This document shows, piece by piece, positions 36,302-45,599 of a stretch of DNA of 64,000 nt. The stretch is from Acidobacteriota bacterium (lineage in GTDB: Bacteria > Acidobacteriota > Holophagae > Acanthopleuribacterales > Acanthopleuribacteraceae), in contig JASJCB010000101.1 in NCBI GenBank assembly GCA_030066195.1, forward strand, positions 1 to 64,000, written 5' to 3'. The notes under the pieces were generated by a model, which did not search any database, had not been told where the DNA came from, and saw only the letters and a list, made by a program, of their open reading frames with translations. The translations under genes were made by a program, and so were the position numbers. Numbering within the stretch: the first letter of the stretch is position 1; the number at the start of each line of letters is the position of its first letter.

Positions 36302-37587
36302 CCCAAAACCCCCATCGCAAAAAGATCTCCCAGATGCGTCGCCGCACGCCAGTTCTTCAGCGCGGGGTGGTCCGGTCCGTGAACCACATCGACAGCTCCC
36401 TCCTTTGTTTTCGCAAAACAAAACAGATGTTCAAGATCGAGCAAACTGAGTACCAGCGGAGAGTGTGTGGCGCAAAAAACCTGGCCGCCGTAGATGGAAT
36501 TCAAGGACTGAAAAACTGTTTCGACAGCCTTGGGGTGCACCCCGTTTTCCGGTTCTTCAATGAGCAGAATATGAGCGGTTTGCTCGGCATATGCCAAAAG
36601 CGTCAGAGCCAACATGCGAAGTGTGCCGTCCGATAAAAGCCACGACGGGGCGACCAAACCACCGGCATAGGTGATTTCTATGTATTGCGAGCGGTCCTCG
36701 GGCCTTTCCCTTGTCCTAATCGCTTGAATATCCGGAAGAGATGTCTGGATATGGTCCAACCATTGTCCCAGCCTATCAGGCGCATGTCGTTCCATATTGT
36801 TGACCACGGTGGCCAGGTTGGAGCCGTCGGGAAGAAACATGGTGGGAGAACCCGCCGGCGTGGGGAGACGCATGGCTTCCGGGTTGAGCATCAAAACACG
36901 GGTCCCTTCCATCAGAAAGCGCTTGAACCAGGTGGCAATAGGAAACCGGATCTCGTCTTCCGGCAGGTTGGCCAGTGCCGAGCGCGCGGGTCCTAGACGA
37001 AATAGATTATTCCATTTTGAGTTTTCGGATCGAAAATAGTCATTGCCGCTTTCTGCCTTACTGACCACTTTTCGCCAGCCCTGGGGCGCCTTTTTGTTTC
37101 CCGGCTGAAGGACATTGGTGCTCGGACCGTGAAATTCAGGGAACACCGACCTTGGGGTTGACCGCATGCGTCTCAAAACCCGTATTTCGCTCTCATCGTC
37201 GGCGATCAGCCAGAAGTTCTCACCGCTCAAGCTCAGGGTTCCCTCCAAGTTGAGGCCGATCTCATAACGAGCCAGGCGATAGGTAGGGGTCGTCTCGTTC
37301 TGAAGTTTCTCAGGAATCTTTGCGGTAAGCGCAATTTCCACGGGCTTCCCCTCGCGTTTCCAGGTAAGGTCCCTGGGATCAACCGCTCTCATGGGAATCC
37401 CCAGCCGGGTATTGCCGCGCACGGCTGTTTCGACATCGCTTAAAAGGACGTCGCGGACCAGGGCCACGGCATCGAAAAAAGTACTCTTGCCACTGGCGTT
37501 GGGACCCACAAAGACCTGGAAATCACGGAGCCGGATATTCACGTAACGGATCGCTCTTAAACCTTTGATCTCAATACGGGTAAGCAT
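36298..37587 (-). CDS. AAA_21-type (OLD/ABC-like) ATPase
   Basis: 429 residues from ATG 37587 (AGGAG upstream). N-terminal Walker A GPNASGKST (28-36) follows LTRIEIKGLRAIRYVNIRL, the typical beginning of SMC/ABC-like standalone ATPases. The signature/Walker B region is SWLLSDGTLRMLALTLLAYAE, HILLIEEPENGVHPKAVE, with switch His in FCATHSPLVLSLL. It has no C-terminal TOPRIM; that role may be taken by the coupled gene. Such ATPase plus effector pairs (for example AriA/AriB, Gabija, Septu-like) are anti-phage systems. Alone otherwise; 134-bp gap to the kinase operon has no recognised feature. Confidence 0.82.
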   Translation of the reverse strand: MLTRIEIKGLRAIRYVNIRLRDFQVFVGPNASGKSTFFDAVALVRDVLLSDVETAVRGNTRLGIPMRAVDPRDLTWKREGKPVEIALTAKIPEKLQNETTPTYRLARYEIGLNLEGTLSLSGENFWLIADDESEIRVLRRMRSTPRSVFPEFHGPSTNVLQPGNKKAPQGWRKVVSKAESGNDYFRSENSKWNNLFRLGPARSALANLPEDEIRFPIATWFKRFLMEGTRVLMLNPEAMRLPTPAGSPTMFLPDGSNLATVVNNMERHAPDRLGQWLDHIQTSLPDIQAIRTRERPEDRSQYIEITYAGGLVAPSWLLSDGTLRMLALTLLAYAEQTAHILLIEEPENGVHPKAVETVFQSLNSIYGGQVFCATHSPLVLSLLDLEHLFCFAKTKEGAVDVVHGPDHPALKNWRAATHLGDLFAMGVLG

Positions 37588-37754
37588 GCACCTGGTCTCC
37601 TGGGCTCTTCTCGTGATCATTACCGGGTCGGGAAAGGTCTGGAACAGCCGATATTTTCCTAACTTAGCCGTTTACCGCACAAAAGACAAGATCAAGCGGC
37701 GAGCATTGGAAATGCGTGGAATAACTATAAGGAGGGAGGAAACGCCTCAACTGA

Positions 37755-40382
37755 TTATTCCCTGGATTCCGCGCCTCGTTTCTGCAAGTCTGTCAAACGG
37801 TTTCTTGCCTTTTCCTCGTATGAGGTGGCTTTCAATTTGTCGGCGCTCTCCCGCGCCAGCTTCAGAGCCTGGTCCCACTTGCCGTTTGCGGCCAGACATA
37901 CGCCCAGGTCACCCCGGGTGTAAGTGACATAAGAATGGCTCTCGCCCAGCGTTGTTTTAAGGATGATAAGACCGTTCAAGATATGGGATTCGCACTCCGT
38001 GCGACGTTCATCACTTCGGGCGGCCAGAGTGAGACCCAATTCTACCCAGGTTGCGCCTTCCTGCCAGTTTTGTCGACTTTTTCCATCGGCATAGAATTGC
38101 AAGGCCCGGCGATGAACAGCTTCAGCCTCATCCAATTTGCCCCGGCGGGTCAAGACAACACCGAGCCGGCGTTGAAAGCGGGCAACTCGAGGATCACTCT
38201 CCTGGCCGCGTTGTAGGATTTTCAGGGCCTCCCGGTATACCGTTTCCGCTTCTTCCAATTTGTTGCGTTCGCCCAGTACATCGGCCAAATTGGCCAGGGA
38301 CCGAACAATGCTCGGATGATTCGCGCCCATCACCAGGCGCATGCGCTTCGCCACATCGTGCAGCAATTCTTCCGCTTGTTCCAGATCCCCTCTTTTTTTA
38401 AGGGTTGCCGCCAGGTTACTCATTTCGTGAAGCGTGTCCGGGTGTTGCCTGCCCAGTTTTTCCTGTTTCACCGCCAACTCTTCTCTATACAACAACTCGG
38501 CATCGGTAAACCGGCCCAACATATAGTATATCGACGCCATATTGGTACGCGTTTGTGTCAGGTCCGGATGGCCCTTGGGAAGGTACCGACTCTGAACTCT
38601 CTGGGCCGTCTCCGTCATGGATCTCGCATCATCGATGCGGCCTTGCGCGTAGCGTAGGGAACCGAAATCCGAGTAGATACGCGCGACCAGCAGATCTTGT
38701 TCGCTCCCGGCTGCCAAAGCTGTTGCCAGAGCCTCTGAATAGTGGGTTTCGGCCTTGTCATAGTCGCCCTTCTCATGCCAAATCACAGCAAGGTCCAAAA
38801 GTGATTCTGCCAGATCTTTTCCCTCCTGACGCAATATCAGGCGTCGTTTATCCAGTGCCTTTTCGGCCAGGTGTCGGGCGCTGTCATATTCGCCCAATTT
38901 CATGTAGGCCTTACTCATGGTGGCCATCAACCGGGTTTGGACTTCCGGTTCATCCTCCAAGTCGTCGACAATGGTCTGCGCACCCCGGTCCAATAGTTCT
39001 CCCGCGGTCATATCTTTACCCTGGCGGCGTTCCGGTGTGGTGTCTTCGAACATGTTGATCATGATGTCGATGACTTTGTTGGCCGTGTCTCGTTCGTGTG
39101 CCGTCTTTTGCTGTTGATGAGACAGGGAGAAAATAAAAGCCAGGCTGATGAACATCACCAGGACGCCCGCTCCCAGCAGCAATTTGTTTCTACGCAGGTA
39201 CAACATGGCTCGATAAGCCGGCGTCGGTTTCCTGGCTAAGACGGGAAAGCCTTTAAGGTAACGCTTGATATCGTCTCGCAAGGCATCGGCCGATTCGTAG
39301 CGATCCTCGGGTTCCTTCTCCAAAGCCGTCAGGCAGATGTTGTCCAGGTCTCCGCGAAGTCGGCGCTGTAAGCCCTTGGAGGTTTCCGAGCGTACCGCGG
39401 CCAGTTCTTCCGCGCGGGCGCCGTCGCCCACGCTTTCGTTGGGTTGGCGGGTAAGGGCCTTGCCGGGTTTCTCGGCGGGCTGCTCCATAATGGCCGACAT
39501 GACGATATGCGGCGCTTGCGATTTCAGGTTATAGGGAAAGCGACCGCACAGCAGGCGGTAGAGCAGTAAGCCCAAGGCGTAGACATCGCAGGCCGCTGTC
39601 AGGCGATCGCCGCGCACCTGTTCCGGCGCCGCCCAGGTGGGGGTCATCATGCGCATTTCCAAGGCTGTCAGCGTCTGCTGGGCCATGGTAAGCGGGTTCA
39701 AAACGCCCGCGATGCCGAAGTCCAAAAGCTTGGGTTCTCCCTCGGCCGTCACCAGGATGTTGCTGGGTTTGATATCTCTGTGAGTCACCATGTTGCGGTG
39801 AGCGAAACCAATCGCGTTGCAAACCTTGAGGAACAACTTGAGGCGGTCCTGAATCCCCAGTTTCCGCGAGTCACAGTAATAATCGACGGGCTCGCCGACC
39901 ACCATTTCCATAACGAAATAGGGCAGGCCGTCATCGGTGGTGCCGCTGTCCAGGAACCGGGCGATGTTGGGGTGCTGGAGATCGGCCAGGATCTGGCGCT
40001 CACGTAGAAACCGATTGACTACTTCGCGGGTATCCACACCGCGTTTCAGGACCTTGATAGCCACATCCAAGGAAACGCCGTCCTCCCGTTTCCCCCGGTA
40101 AACAACGCCCATACCGCCCTGGCCCAGTTCTTCCCCCACGCGGTAGGCGCCCAGTTTTTCGCCCTCGGTCAGCGGTTCCAGTTGGGACATGGTACTGGAA
40201 ATGGACCGCGGCGCAACCTGATTGGTTTGGTCGCTGACATCGATATATTCCAGCACCTCTTCATACAGCTCCTGATTGTCGCCGCAGAGCTTCGCGGCAA
40301 GAGCCTGTTGTTCCCCTTCCGGATGATCCAGGACCTGTTCCAGTATCTCGCGAACCTGCTGCCAACGTGTCGGCGAATCCAT
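37755..40382 (-). CDS. Ser/Thr protein kinase with transmembrane helix and TPR repeats
   Basis: 875 residues. Kinase domain (~78-350): GQGGMGVVYRG, catalytic Lys110 (VAIK), HRDIKPSNIL with Asp203, DFG at 221-223, APEQVRG. A membrane helix (~400-420, LLGAGVLVMFISLAFIFSL) is followed by a ~440-residue extracytoplasmic or cytoplasmic TPR region (QHPDTLHEMSNLAATLKKRG, NHPSIVRSLANLADVLGERN). It matches the PknB-TPR architecture of Acidobacteriota and Planctomycetota. The start overlaps the preceding kinase stop (TAATG), so the two are one operon driven with 43034-43688 away from the divergent ECF sigma gene. Confidence 0.93.
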   Translation of the reverse strand: MDSPTRWQQVREILEQVLDHPEGEQQALAAKLCGDNQELYEEVLEYIDVSDQTNQVAPRSISSTMSQLEPLTEGEKLGAYRVGEELGQGGMGVVYRGKREDGVSLDVAIKVLKRGVDTREVVNRFLRERQILADLQHPNIARFLDSGTTDDGLPYFVMEMVVGEPVDYYCDSRKLGIQDRLKLFLKVCNAIGFAHRNMVTHRDIKPSNILVTAEGEPKLLDFGIAGVLNPLTMAQQTLTALEMRMMTPTWAAPEQVRGDRLTAACDVYALGLLLYRLLCGRFPYNLKSQAPHIVMSAIMEQPAEKPGKALTRQPNESVGDGARAEELAAVRSETSKGLQRRLRGDLDNICLTALEKEPEDRYESADALRDDIKRYLKGFPVLARKPTPAYRAMLYLRRNKLLLGAGVLVMFISLAFIFSLSHQQQKTAHERDTANKVIDIMINMFEDTTPERRQGKDMTAGELLDRGAQTIVDDLEDEPEVQTRLMATMSKAYMKLGEYDSARHLAEKALDKRRLILRQEGKDLAESLLDLAVIWHEKGDYDKAETHYSEALATALAAGSEQDLLVARIYSDFGSLRYAQGRIDDARSMTETAQRVQSRYLPKGHPDLTQTRTNMASIYYMLGRFTDAELLYREELAVKQEKLGRQHPDTLHEMSNLAATLKKRGDLEQAEELLHDVAKRMRLVMGANHPSIVRSLANLADVLGERNKLEEAETVYREALKILQRGQESDPRVARFQRRLGVVLTRRGKLDEAEAVHRRALQFYADGKSRQNWQEGATWVELGLTLAARSDERRTECESHILNGLIILKTTLGESHSYVTYTRGDLGVCLAANGKWDQALKLARESADKLKATSYEEKARNRLTDLQKRGAESRE

Positions 40383-42979
40383 TAAAGCGCGGCCTCCAAT
40401 TCCCTGCTCCCCCGGAGGAGGTTTTGCAAAATCCTGTTGCCGGGGAATTGCTGATGGGCCGCATCCAAACCGGCGCAGTAGGTTTCTAAAGCGCGTTCAT
40501 TATCGCCCTGTTTTCGATAGACGGCGGCCAACATGGCGCGAATCCTGGTTGTTTGCGGGTTGAGTTCGCCGTGTTTCTCCAAAGTCAAGGCCAGGGCCTT
40601 TTCAAGGGTTTGCATCGACTTGGGGTAATCTTTTTTCACATCGTAGACTCCGCCCAGGAAGATCAACATCTTCATGGCCTGAGTATCCGTCAGATCCGTG
40701 ATCATCCCCAGCGATTCTTCCAAGAGGCCCGCTGCATCCTCCAAGCGGTTCTGTCGGCCCCAGATGCGAGCCAGGGCATAGACGGCTCTTTGGGTGTCGG
40801 CATGGTTGTGGCCGGCAAGGTCGCGTCGACTCATCATGACGTGCAGATAGCCCTGTTCGGCCTCTTCTCGGCGGCCCTGGCGTTCCCGGCAGCGAGCCAG
40901 CGCGTAGGCTGTCTTGAGGGTCTCGCTGTGATCCGGTCCCAAGACCCGCTCGCGATCGGCCAGGGTTTCGCGGAACAATTGCTCCGCCTGGGTAAACTGT
41001 TTGGCCGCGTCCAAGCAATTGGCCAGGGCGTGCCTGGTCGCTAAAGCCTCCGGGTGATCTTTGCCGAAGCGAGCGGCCTGACGTTGCAGTGCCTCCTCGT
41101 AATGACGTTGCGCTTCTTCCAGTTTGCCCAGAAAGAAATAGGTATTGGCCAGGCCGACCAGTGAAATCATAACATCGGGATGATTGGGGCCCAGTTGCGC
41201 ACGTTGACCGGCCAAAGCGCTCAGGAACAGGCTGCGCGCCTCCGGGTAGTTCTTCCGCTGGCGCTCGCTCATGGCCAAACCGGCCAGGGAACGCAAGGTT
41301 TGCGGATGGCTTTCCCCCAAAACCTCGACCTGTTGCGCATGGACGTGTTTGAACATGACCGCGGCCTCGTCGAACATGCCCTTGCGCCGGGTGGTCTGCG
41401 CCAGTTCAAAGCGAACACTGAGGATATTGGGATCGTTATCGGCAAAACTGCCCCGGGCTCGTTGCAGGATCTGCTTCAGCAACTGCTCGGCCTCGTAATA
41501 CTGACCGAGGCCGAACCAGGTCCGGGCCAGGGTGAGTCGGACCTCCAGATCCAACAGCGGGTTGACGGTAGGATTGCTGTCCAGGCGACTCTCGGCCTGT
41601 TCCAGCACATCCACCATTTTAACTTCCCGGCCCTTGCTGCGCGGATTGGGCGAGGCGAGGACATCTTGAAGAAAATTTAGGGTGGTTTCGGCGTCTTTTC
41701 GCGCCTGTTCCGCGCTGACCCAACTGGTGACGGCCAGAACCAGGCCCGCCACCAGCGATAGAAAGGTAAGCGCGGCCGTACCCAGGATGACCTGGTGCCG
41801 TCGCACGAAGCGGCTGAGCTGGTAGAGCAAACCGCCGGCGCGAGCCTCGACCGGTTTCAATTGGAAGTAGCGGTCGATATCCTCGCGAATGGCGTTGACC
41901 GAGGGGTAGCGTTCGTTGATATCGGGAGCCATGGCCTTCATGGCGATGCATTCCAGGTCAGCGGGAATCTTCTGGTCGTAAGCCTGTTCTCCCAGAGACT
42001 GTTGCATCTGGCGGCGTTGTTCCGGAGTGGGTCGCGGATCGGTTGCCAGGCGATCGAGGGCTTCTTTCAACTTCAGGTTGTTGAGGGGTTCCAGGTCCAG
42101 AGGATGCGCCCCTGCCAGCAACTCGTAGAACAGGACGCCCAGGGAGAAGATGTCCCATCGGGTATCGCCGCGTCCCACCTCGCCGGTCAATAGTTCCGGG
42201 CTCATGTAGGCGGGCGTGCCGGAAAGGGTGGGCACGCTGTTGGCCTGGGCCTCATCAGTGCCGTGGGCCAGGCCGAAATCGATAATTTTGACTTGGGGAT
42301 CGCCGTCCTTCATGGTGACCAGGATGTTGGCCGGTTTCAGGTCACGGTGGATGATGGCGCGTTGATGGGCGTGCTGAACGCCGGCGCATACCTGAAGGAA
42401 TAAATCGAGGCGCGCCCTGAGCGGCAGGTTGCCGGCAAACCGGGTCAACGGCATGCCTTCGATGTGTTCCATGGCGAAGAAGATATCGCCCTCGGGCGTG
42501 GTGCCGGCCTCATAGATATGGGCGATATTGTGGTGCGTCATCATGGCCAGAGCTTGACATTCGGCTACAAAACGGTGGCGGAGGCGTTCGGAAACCTTGT
42601 GTCCGGGGATCAGTTTCAGGGCGACTTCCCGCTCGGGATTGGGTTGACGGGCCAGGTAGATGGTGCCCATGCCGCCTTCCCCGATCTTGCGGATGATGCG
42701 ATAGGAGCCGACCTGTTCGGGTTCGCCGCTCGGTGTGGGCGGGAAGAGCGATTGTCCGATGCTTTCACGAGAATTGGAGGCCTGGCCTTCGACCAGTTCA
42801 TCGAAGTCGTGGTAGCCCGAAAGCAGTTTTTTTACTTCGTCCACATCCTCGGGGCATACTTTGTATTTCTCGGCAAGAAAGGCCTCGCGCTCGGTTGGTT
42901 CCATTCCCACGGCCAACATAAACCAATCATCGACACGGTTGGCCGTGTCTTGCTCTTGAAGCGGCCGGTTCTCCGGCAT
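40382..42979 (-). CDS. Ser/Thr protein kinase with transmembrane helix and TPR repeats
   Basis: 865 residues. Kinase domain ~93-370: GEGGMGTIYLAR, Lys122 (VALK), HRDLKPANIL with Asp213, DFG 234-236, MSPELLTGE. Membrane helix ~395-415 (VILGTAALTFLSLVAGLVLAV). Then a long TPR array (YEAEQLLKQILQRARG, GPNHPDVMISLVGLANTYFFLGKLEEAQRHYEEAL, and further copies every ~42 residues). It is a paralogue of the next gene and coupled to it. The first ~90 residues resemble the stand-alone 66-residue protein at 43034. Probably phosphorylates sigma-regulon targets; direct substrates unknown. Confidence 0.93.
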   Translation of the reverse strand: MPENRPLQEQDTANRVDDWFMLAVGMEPTEREAFLAEKYKVCPEDVDEVKKLLSGYHDFDELVEGQASNSRESIGQSLFPPTPSGEPEQVGSYRIIRKIGEGGMGTIYLARQPNPEREVALKLIPGHKVSERLRHRFVAECQALAMMTHHNIAHIYEAGTTPEGDIFFAMEHIEGMPLTRFAGNLPLRARLDLFLQVCAGVQHAHQRAIIHRDLKPANILVTMKDGDPQVKIIDFGLAHGTDEAQANSVPTLSGTPAYMSPELLTGEVGRGDTRWDIFSLGVLFYELLAGAHPLDLEPLNNLKLKEALDRLATDPRPTPEQRRQMQQSLGEQAYDQKIPADLECIAMKAMAPDINERYPSVNAIREDIDRYFQLKPVEARAGGLLYQLSRFVRRHQVILGTAALTFLSLVAGLVLAVTSWVSAEQARKDAETTLNFLQDVLASPNPRSKGREVKMVDVLEQAESRLDSNPTVNPLLDLEVRLTLARTWFGLGQYYEAEQLLKQILQRARGSFADNDPNILSVRFELAQTTRRKGMFDEAAVMFKHVHAQQVEVLGESHPQTLRSLAGLAMSERQRKNYPEARSLFLSALAGQRAQLGPNHPDVMISLVGLANTYFFLGKLEEAQRHYEEALQRQAARFGKDHPEALATRHALANCLDAAKQFTQAEQLFRETLADRERVLGPDHSETLKTAYALARCRERQGRREEAEQGYLHVMMSRRDLAGHNHADTQRAVYALARIWGRQNRLEDAAGLLEESLGMITDLTDTQAMKMLIFLGGVYDVKKDYPKSMQTLEKALALTLEKHGELNPQTTRIRAMLAAVYRKQGDNERALETYCAGLDAAHQQFPGNRILQNLLRGSRELEAAL

Positions 42980-43033
42980 GGCGCCCCTCCTCGGACTCTC
43001 AGCCCCTATTGTAACCCGTAACGGGCCGGCGCC

Positions 43034-43234
43034 TCAATCAACAGCGCCGGGAACCAGATGGGTGAGGGGCCGTTGCAGGACTTCCAGAGCACTGTCGTCA
43101 ATGGAAAGAAAGTCCGCAATCTCGCGCCGAAGGGCCGGATCAGCGATCCGGCCCAGGCATTGGTGTTGTTTGTCACTGTCCATGGCCGCCAGTTCGGCCA
43201 GGAGTGGTTTGATTTCTGTCCAACGTTCCAGCAT
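43034..43234 (-). CDS. Small protein resembling a Ser/Thr-kinase N-terminal extension (66 aa)
   Basis: Start ATG with AAAAGGA at 5-nt spacing. The sequence (MLERWTEIKPLLAELAAMDSD, then LGRIADPALRREIADFLSIDD) has the same pattern as the ~70-residue helical region that precedes the kinase domain in TPR-type kinases of this kind (W..I..LL...L.....R...L.......LR.E...LL). It ends with a stop before any kinase domain, and the full kinase follows 54 bp later. Either an accessory subunit or the relic of a third kinase. Confidence 0.6.
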   Translation of the reverse strand: MLERWTEIKPLLAELAAMDSDKQHQCLGRIADPALRREIADFLSIDDSALEVLQRPLTHLVPGAVD

Positions 43235-43244
43235 GATCTTCCTT

Positions 43245-43688
43245 TTAGTATTGGGGGCGACGTTGTTGGGGAAGGCGAATGGTCAGGGTGCGTGCGGGTT
43301 GCCGTTGATCGCCTTCCAGGTTGATGGTGATGGTCTTGCCGATGGGATCGCCCACTTCAACGGTGTCGGTGTCGTCCCCGTAGGTTTCATCGAGAACGGT
43401 GCCGGGATCGGGGTCTTGCGTGGAACCGCTTGCGTCCATGTTGAGGACGATTTGGACGCCGATGGGGTCGCCGACCTCGACGGTGTCGGTGTCGTCGCCG
43501 TAGGTTTCGTCAAGAACGGTGCCGGGATCTTGCGTGGCGCCGCTTGCGTCGATGTTATATACCAGGCGCTTAACGGGCTTGTCGTTGCGGTTCAGGCGAT
43601 CGATATGAAATTCGCCGGCGGTTGCGTTAATCGAAAAAATTGCGAAAATGGACACAAAAATACTAGCGGTGATATACTTTTTTAACAT
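43245..43688 (-). CDS. Secreted protein with duplicated acidic motif
   Basis: 147 residues, ATG after TTAGGAG. Signal peptide MLKKYITASIFVSIFAIFSINATA. The mature part contains an almost perfect internal duplication: PGTVLDETYGDDTDTVEVGD plus PIG appears twice, each preceded by a VYNIDASGATQD- or VLNMDASGSTQD-like segment, and it ends in a basic tail (LTIRLPQQRRPQY). DNA between the two copies is also nearly identical, so the duplication is recent. First gene of the kinase operon, 265 bp from the divergent sigma factor. Function unknown; possible signal or sensor partner. Confidence 0.75.
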   Translation of the reverse strand: MLKKYITASIFVSIFAIFSINATAGEFHIDRLNRNDKPVKRLVYNIDASGATQDPGTVLDETYGDDTDTVEVGDPIGVQIVLNMDASGSTQDPDPGTVLDETYGDDTDTVEVGDPIGKTITINLEGDQRQPARTLTIRLPQQRRPQY

Positions 43689-43965
43689 GACTGTCTCCTA
43701 ATAATGTCTTGGAATAATGGATACACGACGGTCGGCCGCGCTTGATGAACGCCGGGTCCGTGTGCCTCCTCTCTCATGCGGGTAGCGGTGTTTATAAAAA
43801 ATGGGGCGAATGGATTTGCCGTCCAGTGAGCCGCTTGCCCCCGCTTCAGTAAGGGATTGCGAACGCTTTGCGATTTTGGTCCAAAAAAAATGAACTTTTT
43901 TTAATTCCGCCTACAAGCGATTGTCTCACAGCATGTTAGAATAGAGGTGTTTTTTGGAGGTTGCC

Positions 43966-44556
43966 GTGGAAAAGCCCGGGATCGACCCAAACGAGGTCAA
44001 TCGTTTGATGGAGGAGTGGCGGCAAGGCGATCGCGAAGCCTTCGATGATTTGTTTGCCTTGCTCTACGAAGACATCCGTATGATCGCGCACCGCCTGTTC
44101 CGCCGGGAACGCGATAATCACACGCTGCAAACCTCCGACCTGGTGAACAAGCTGTACCTGAAGATGCTGGGCGCCCGCAACGTGCCGTGGACCGATTACG
44201 CGCATTTCCTGAACGCCACGGCGCGCACCATGCGCCAGATCTTGATCGACCACGCGCGCGGTTGGGAACGGCGCGCCGACGGTCCGGGTAAGGTGCCGCT
44301 GGAAGACTGGGACCAGGACGCCCGCGTGGATGCCTCGGTGGCCAAGGCGTTGGACCAACTGATCGCGCTGGACGAAGCCCTGAAGAAGATGACGGTCATC
44401 GATGCGAAAATGGCCCGGGTTGCCGATTGGAAACTATCCCTGGGCCTGACGCTCGACGAGATTGCCGAACGTTTGGGAACTCCGCTCACCAATATCAAGC
44501 GCGAATGGCTGCTGGCGAAGAAGTTCTTGGGGAAAACAGTCTGGGGTATGGGCTGA
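43966..44556 (+). CDS. ECF-type sigma factor (kinase-associated group)
   Basis: 196 residues from GTG 43966, 5 nt after GGAGG (43956-43960); a TTG at 43954 overlaps the SD. Sigma2: EEWRQGDREAFDDLFALLYEDIRMIAHRLF, TSDLVNKLYLKML, HFLNATARTMRQILIDHAR; sigma4: LGLTLDEIAERLGTPLTNIKREWLLAKKFL. It is a relative of the 26792 sigma factor and divergent to the kinase operon, the usual pairing for this group, whose members are thought to be controlled by a neighbouring kinase rather than an anti-sigma factor. Confidence 0.9.
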   Translation: MEKPGIDPNEVNRLMEEWRQGDREAFDDLFALLYEDIRMIAHRLFRRERDNHTLQTSDLVNKLYLKMLGARNVPWTDYAHFLNATARTMRQILIDHARGWERRADGPGKVPLEDWDQDARVDASVAKALDQLIALDEALKKMTVIDAKMARVADWKLSLGLTLDEIAERLGTPLTNIKREWLLAKKFLGKTVWGMG

Positions 44557-44591
44557 TGATCTCGAAAATATCTCCGACAACATCGTAGGGT

Positions 44592-45596
44592 TCAGTCGTT
44601 CAGGGTCAACTCCCGGGCGCTGATGCGAAAGCGGGCCAACAGTCGGCGCATCTGATTTCCGGTGATCGTCTTGGGGTAGTCGCGTCGCTTGGCCAGCATC
44701 TTGGGAGCGCCGATCAGGCCGTGAAGCCAGGCCTTGAGAATGGCGCCGATGATGGCAAGCGGGGACGCCGACTTACCGGCTTCGGCCGCTGAACCCCTCC
44801 CGGTGAGCAGGGACAGGCCGTTCATCAGGTAGCGCCATGTCGTGGTGAACGGCGAAACCAGGATCAGGCTGAGGGGAAAGGTTTTCAGCATCAGCCACAG
44901 TCGGTTGCGTTCGATATAGTAGATCTTTTGCGGCGCAAACCTACCCAAACCGGCCGAGTGATGGTGATAAATCACCGATCGGGGCGCATAAACGCAGCGA
45001 TAACCGGCCCAACGGGCGCGCATGCCCAGTTCCGCGTCTTCGCCGTAGAGATAGAAATCCTCGTCCAGCAATCCGATTCGGTCCAGCATGCTTTTGCGGT
45101 AGAAGGCGCCGGAGCCGTCAGGCCACAGGATCTCGTCCGCTTCATCGAATAGTCCGGCGGGTTGACCGGTGCCGCGACCCCGGTTCATGCCGTCGGGGAA
45201 CATCAGGTGGCCGGCTTTATCCATGGTCTCCGGCTGTTGCATTCTCAATGTCTTACAGGCAATCATGTCGACGTTCTCATCGTCCGACGCTTCCATGGCG
45301 GCGCCGATCCAATCAGTGTCCACACGAGTATCGTTATTGAGCAGGGCAATCACCTCGCCCTCTGCAGCGCGGATGCCGACATTGTTGCCCGCCGCGTAAC
45401 CCAGGTTATCGGCCAGGAAGATTTTTCGCACATTCGGTCGCGAATCCTGCCGCAGCCAATCGGCGGAACCGTCGGTACTGCCGTTGTCCACCACGATGAT
45501 TTCATGGGGCGGCGGGTCGCATTGTCCCAGACTGTCCAAACAATCGGGCAGGACCTCTCGACCGTTCCAATTGAGGACAATCACCGAAACACGCAT
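44592..45596 (-). CDS. GT2 glycosyltransferase (rhamnosyltransferase-like)
   Basis: 334 residues. GT-A fold start SVIVLNWNGREVLPDCLDSL, nucleotide-binding VVDNGSTDGSADWLRQ, LADNLGYAAGNNVGIRAAEG and the metal DxD-like LLNNDTRVD; acceptor region PDGSGAFYRKSMLDRIGLLDEDFYLYGEDAELGMRARWAGY is typical of the family that adds rhamnose or similar sugars to surface glycans. A hydrophobic segment (LSLILVSPFTTTWRYLMNGLSLL) suggests membrane attachment. Three bases separate it from the upstream GT2, so they form an operon. Confidence 0.92.
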   Translation of the reverse strand: MRVSVIVLNWNGREVLPDCLDSLGQCDPPPHEIIVVDNGSTDGSADWLRQDSRPNVRKIFLADNLGYAAGNNVGIRAAEGEVIALLNNDTRVDTDWIGAAMEASDDENVDMIACKTLRMQQPETMDKAGHLMFPDGMNRGRGTGQPAGLFDEADEILWPDGSGAFYRKSMLDRIGLLDEDFYLYGEDAELGMRARWAGYRCVYAPRSVIYHHHSAGLGRFAPQKIYYIERNRLWLMLKTFPLSLILVSPFTTTWRYLMNGLSLLTGRGSAAEAGKSASPLAIIGAILKAWLHGLIGAPKMLAKRRDYPKTITGNQMRRLLARFRISARELTLND

Positions 45597-45599
45597 GGA

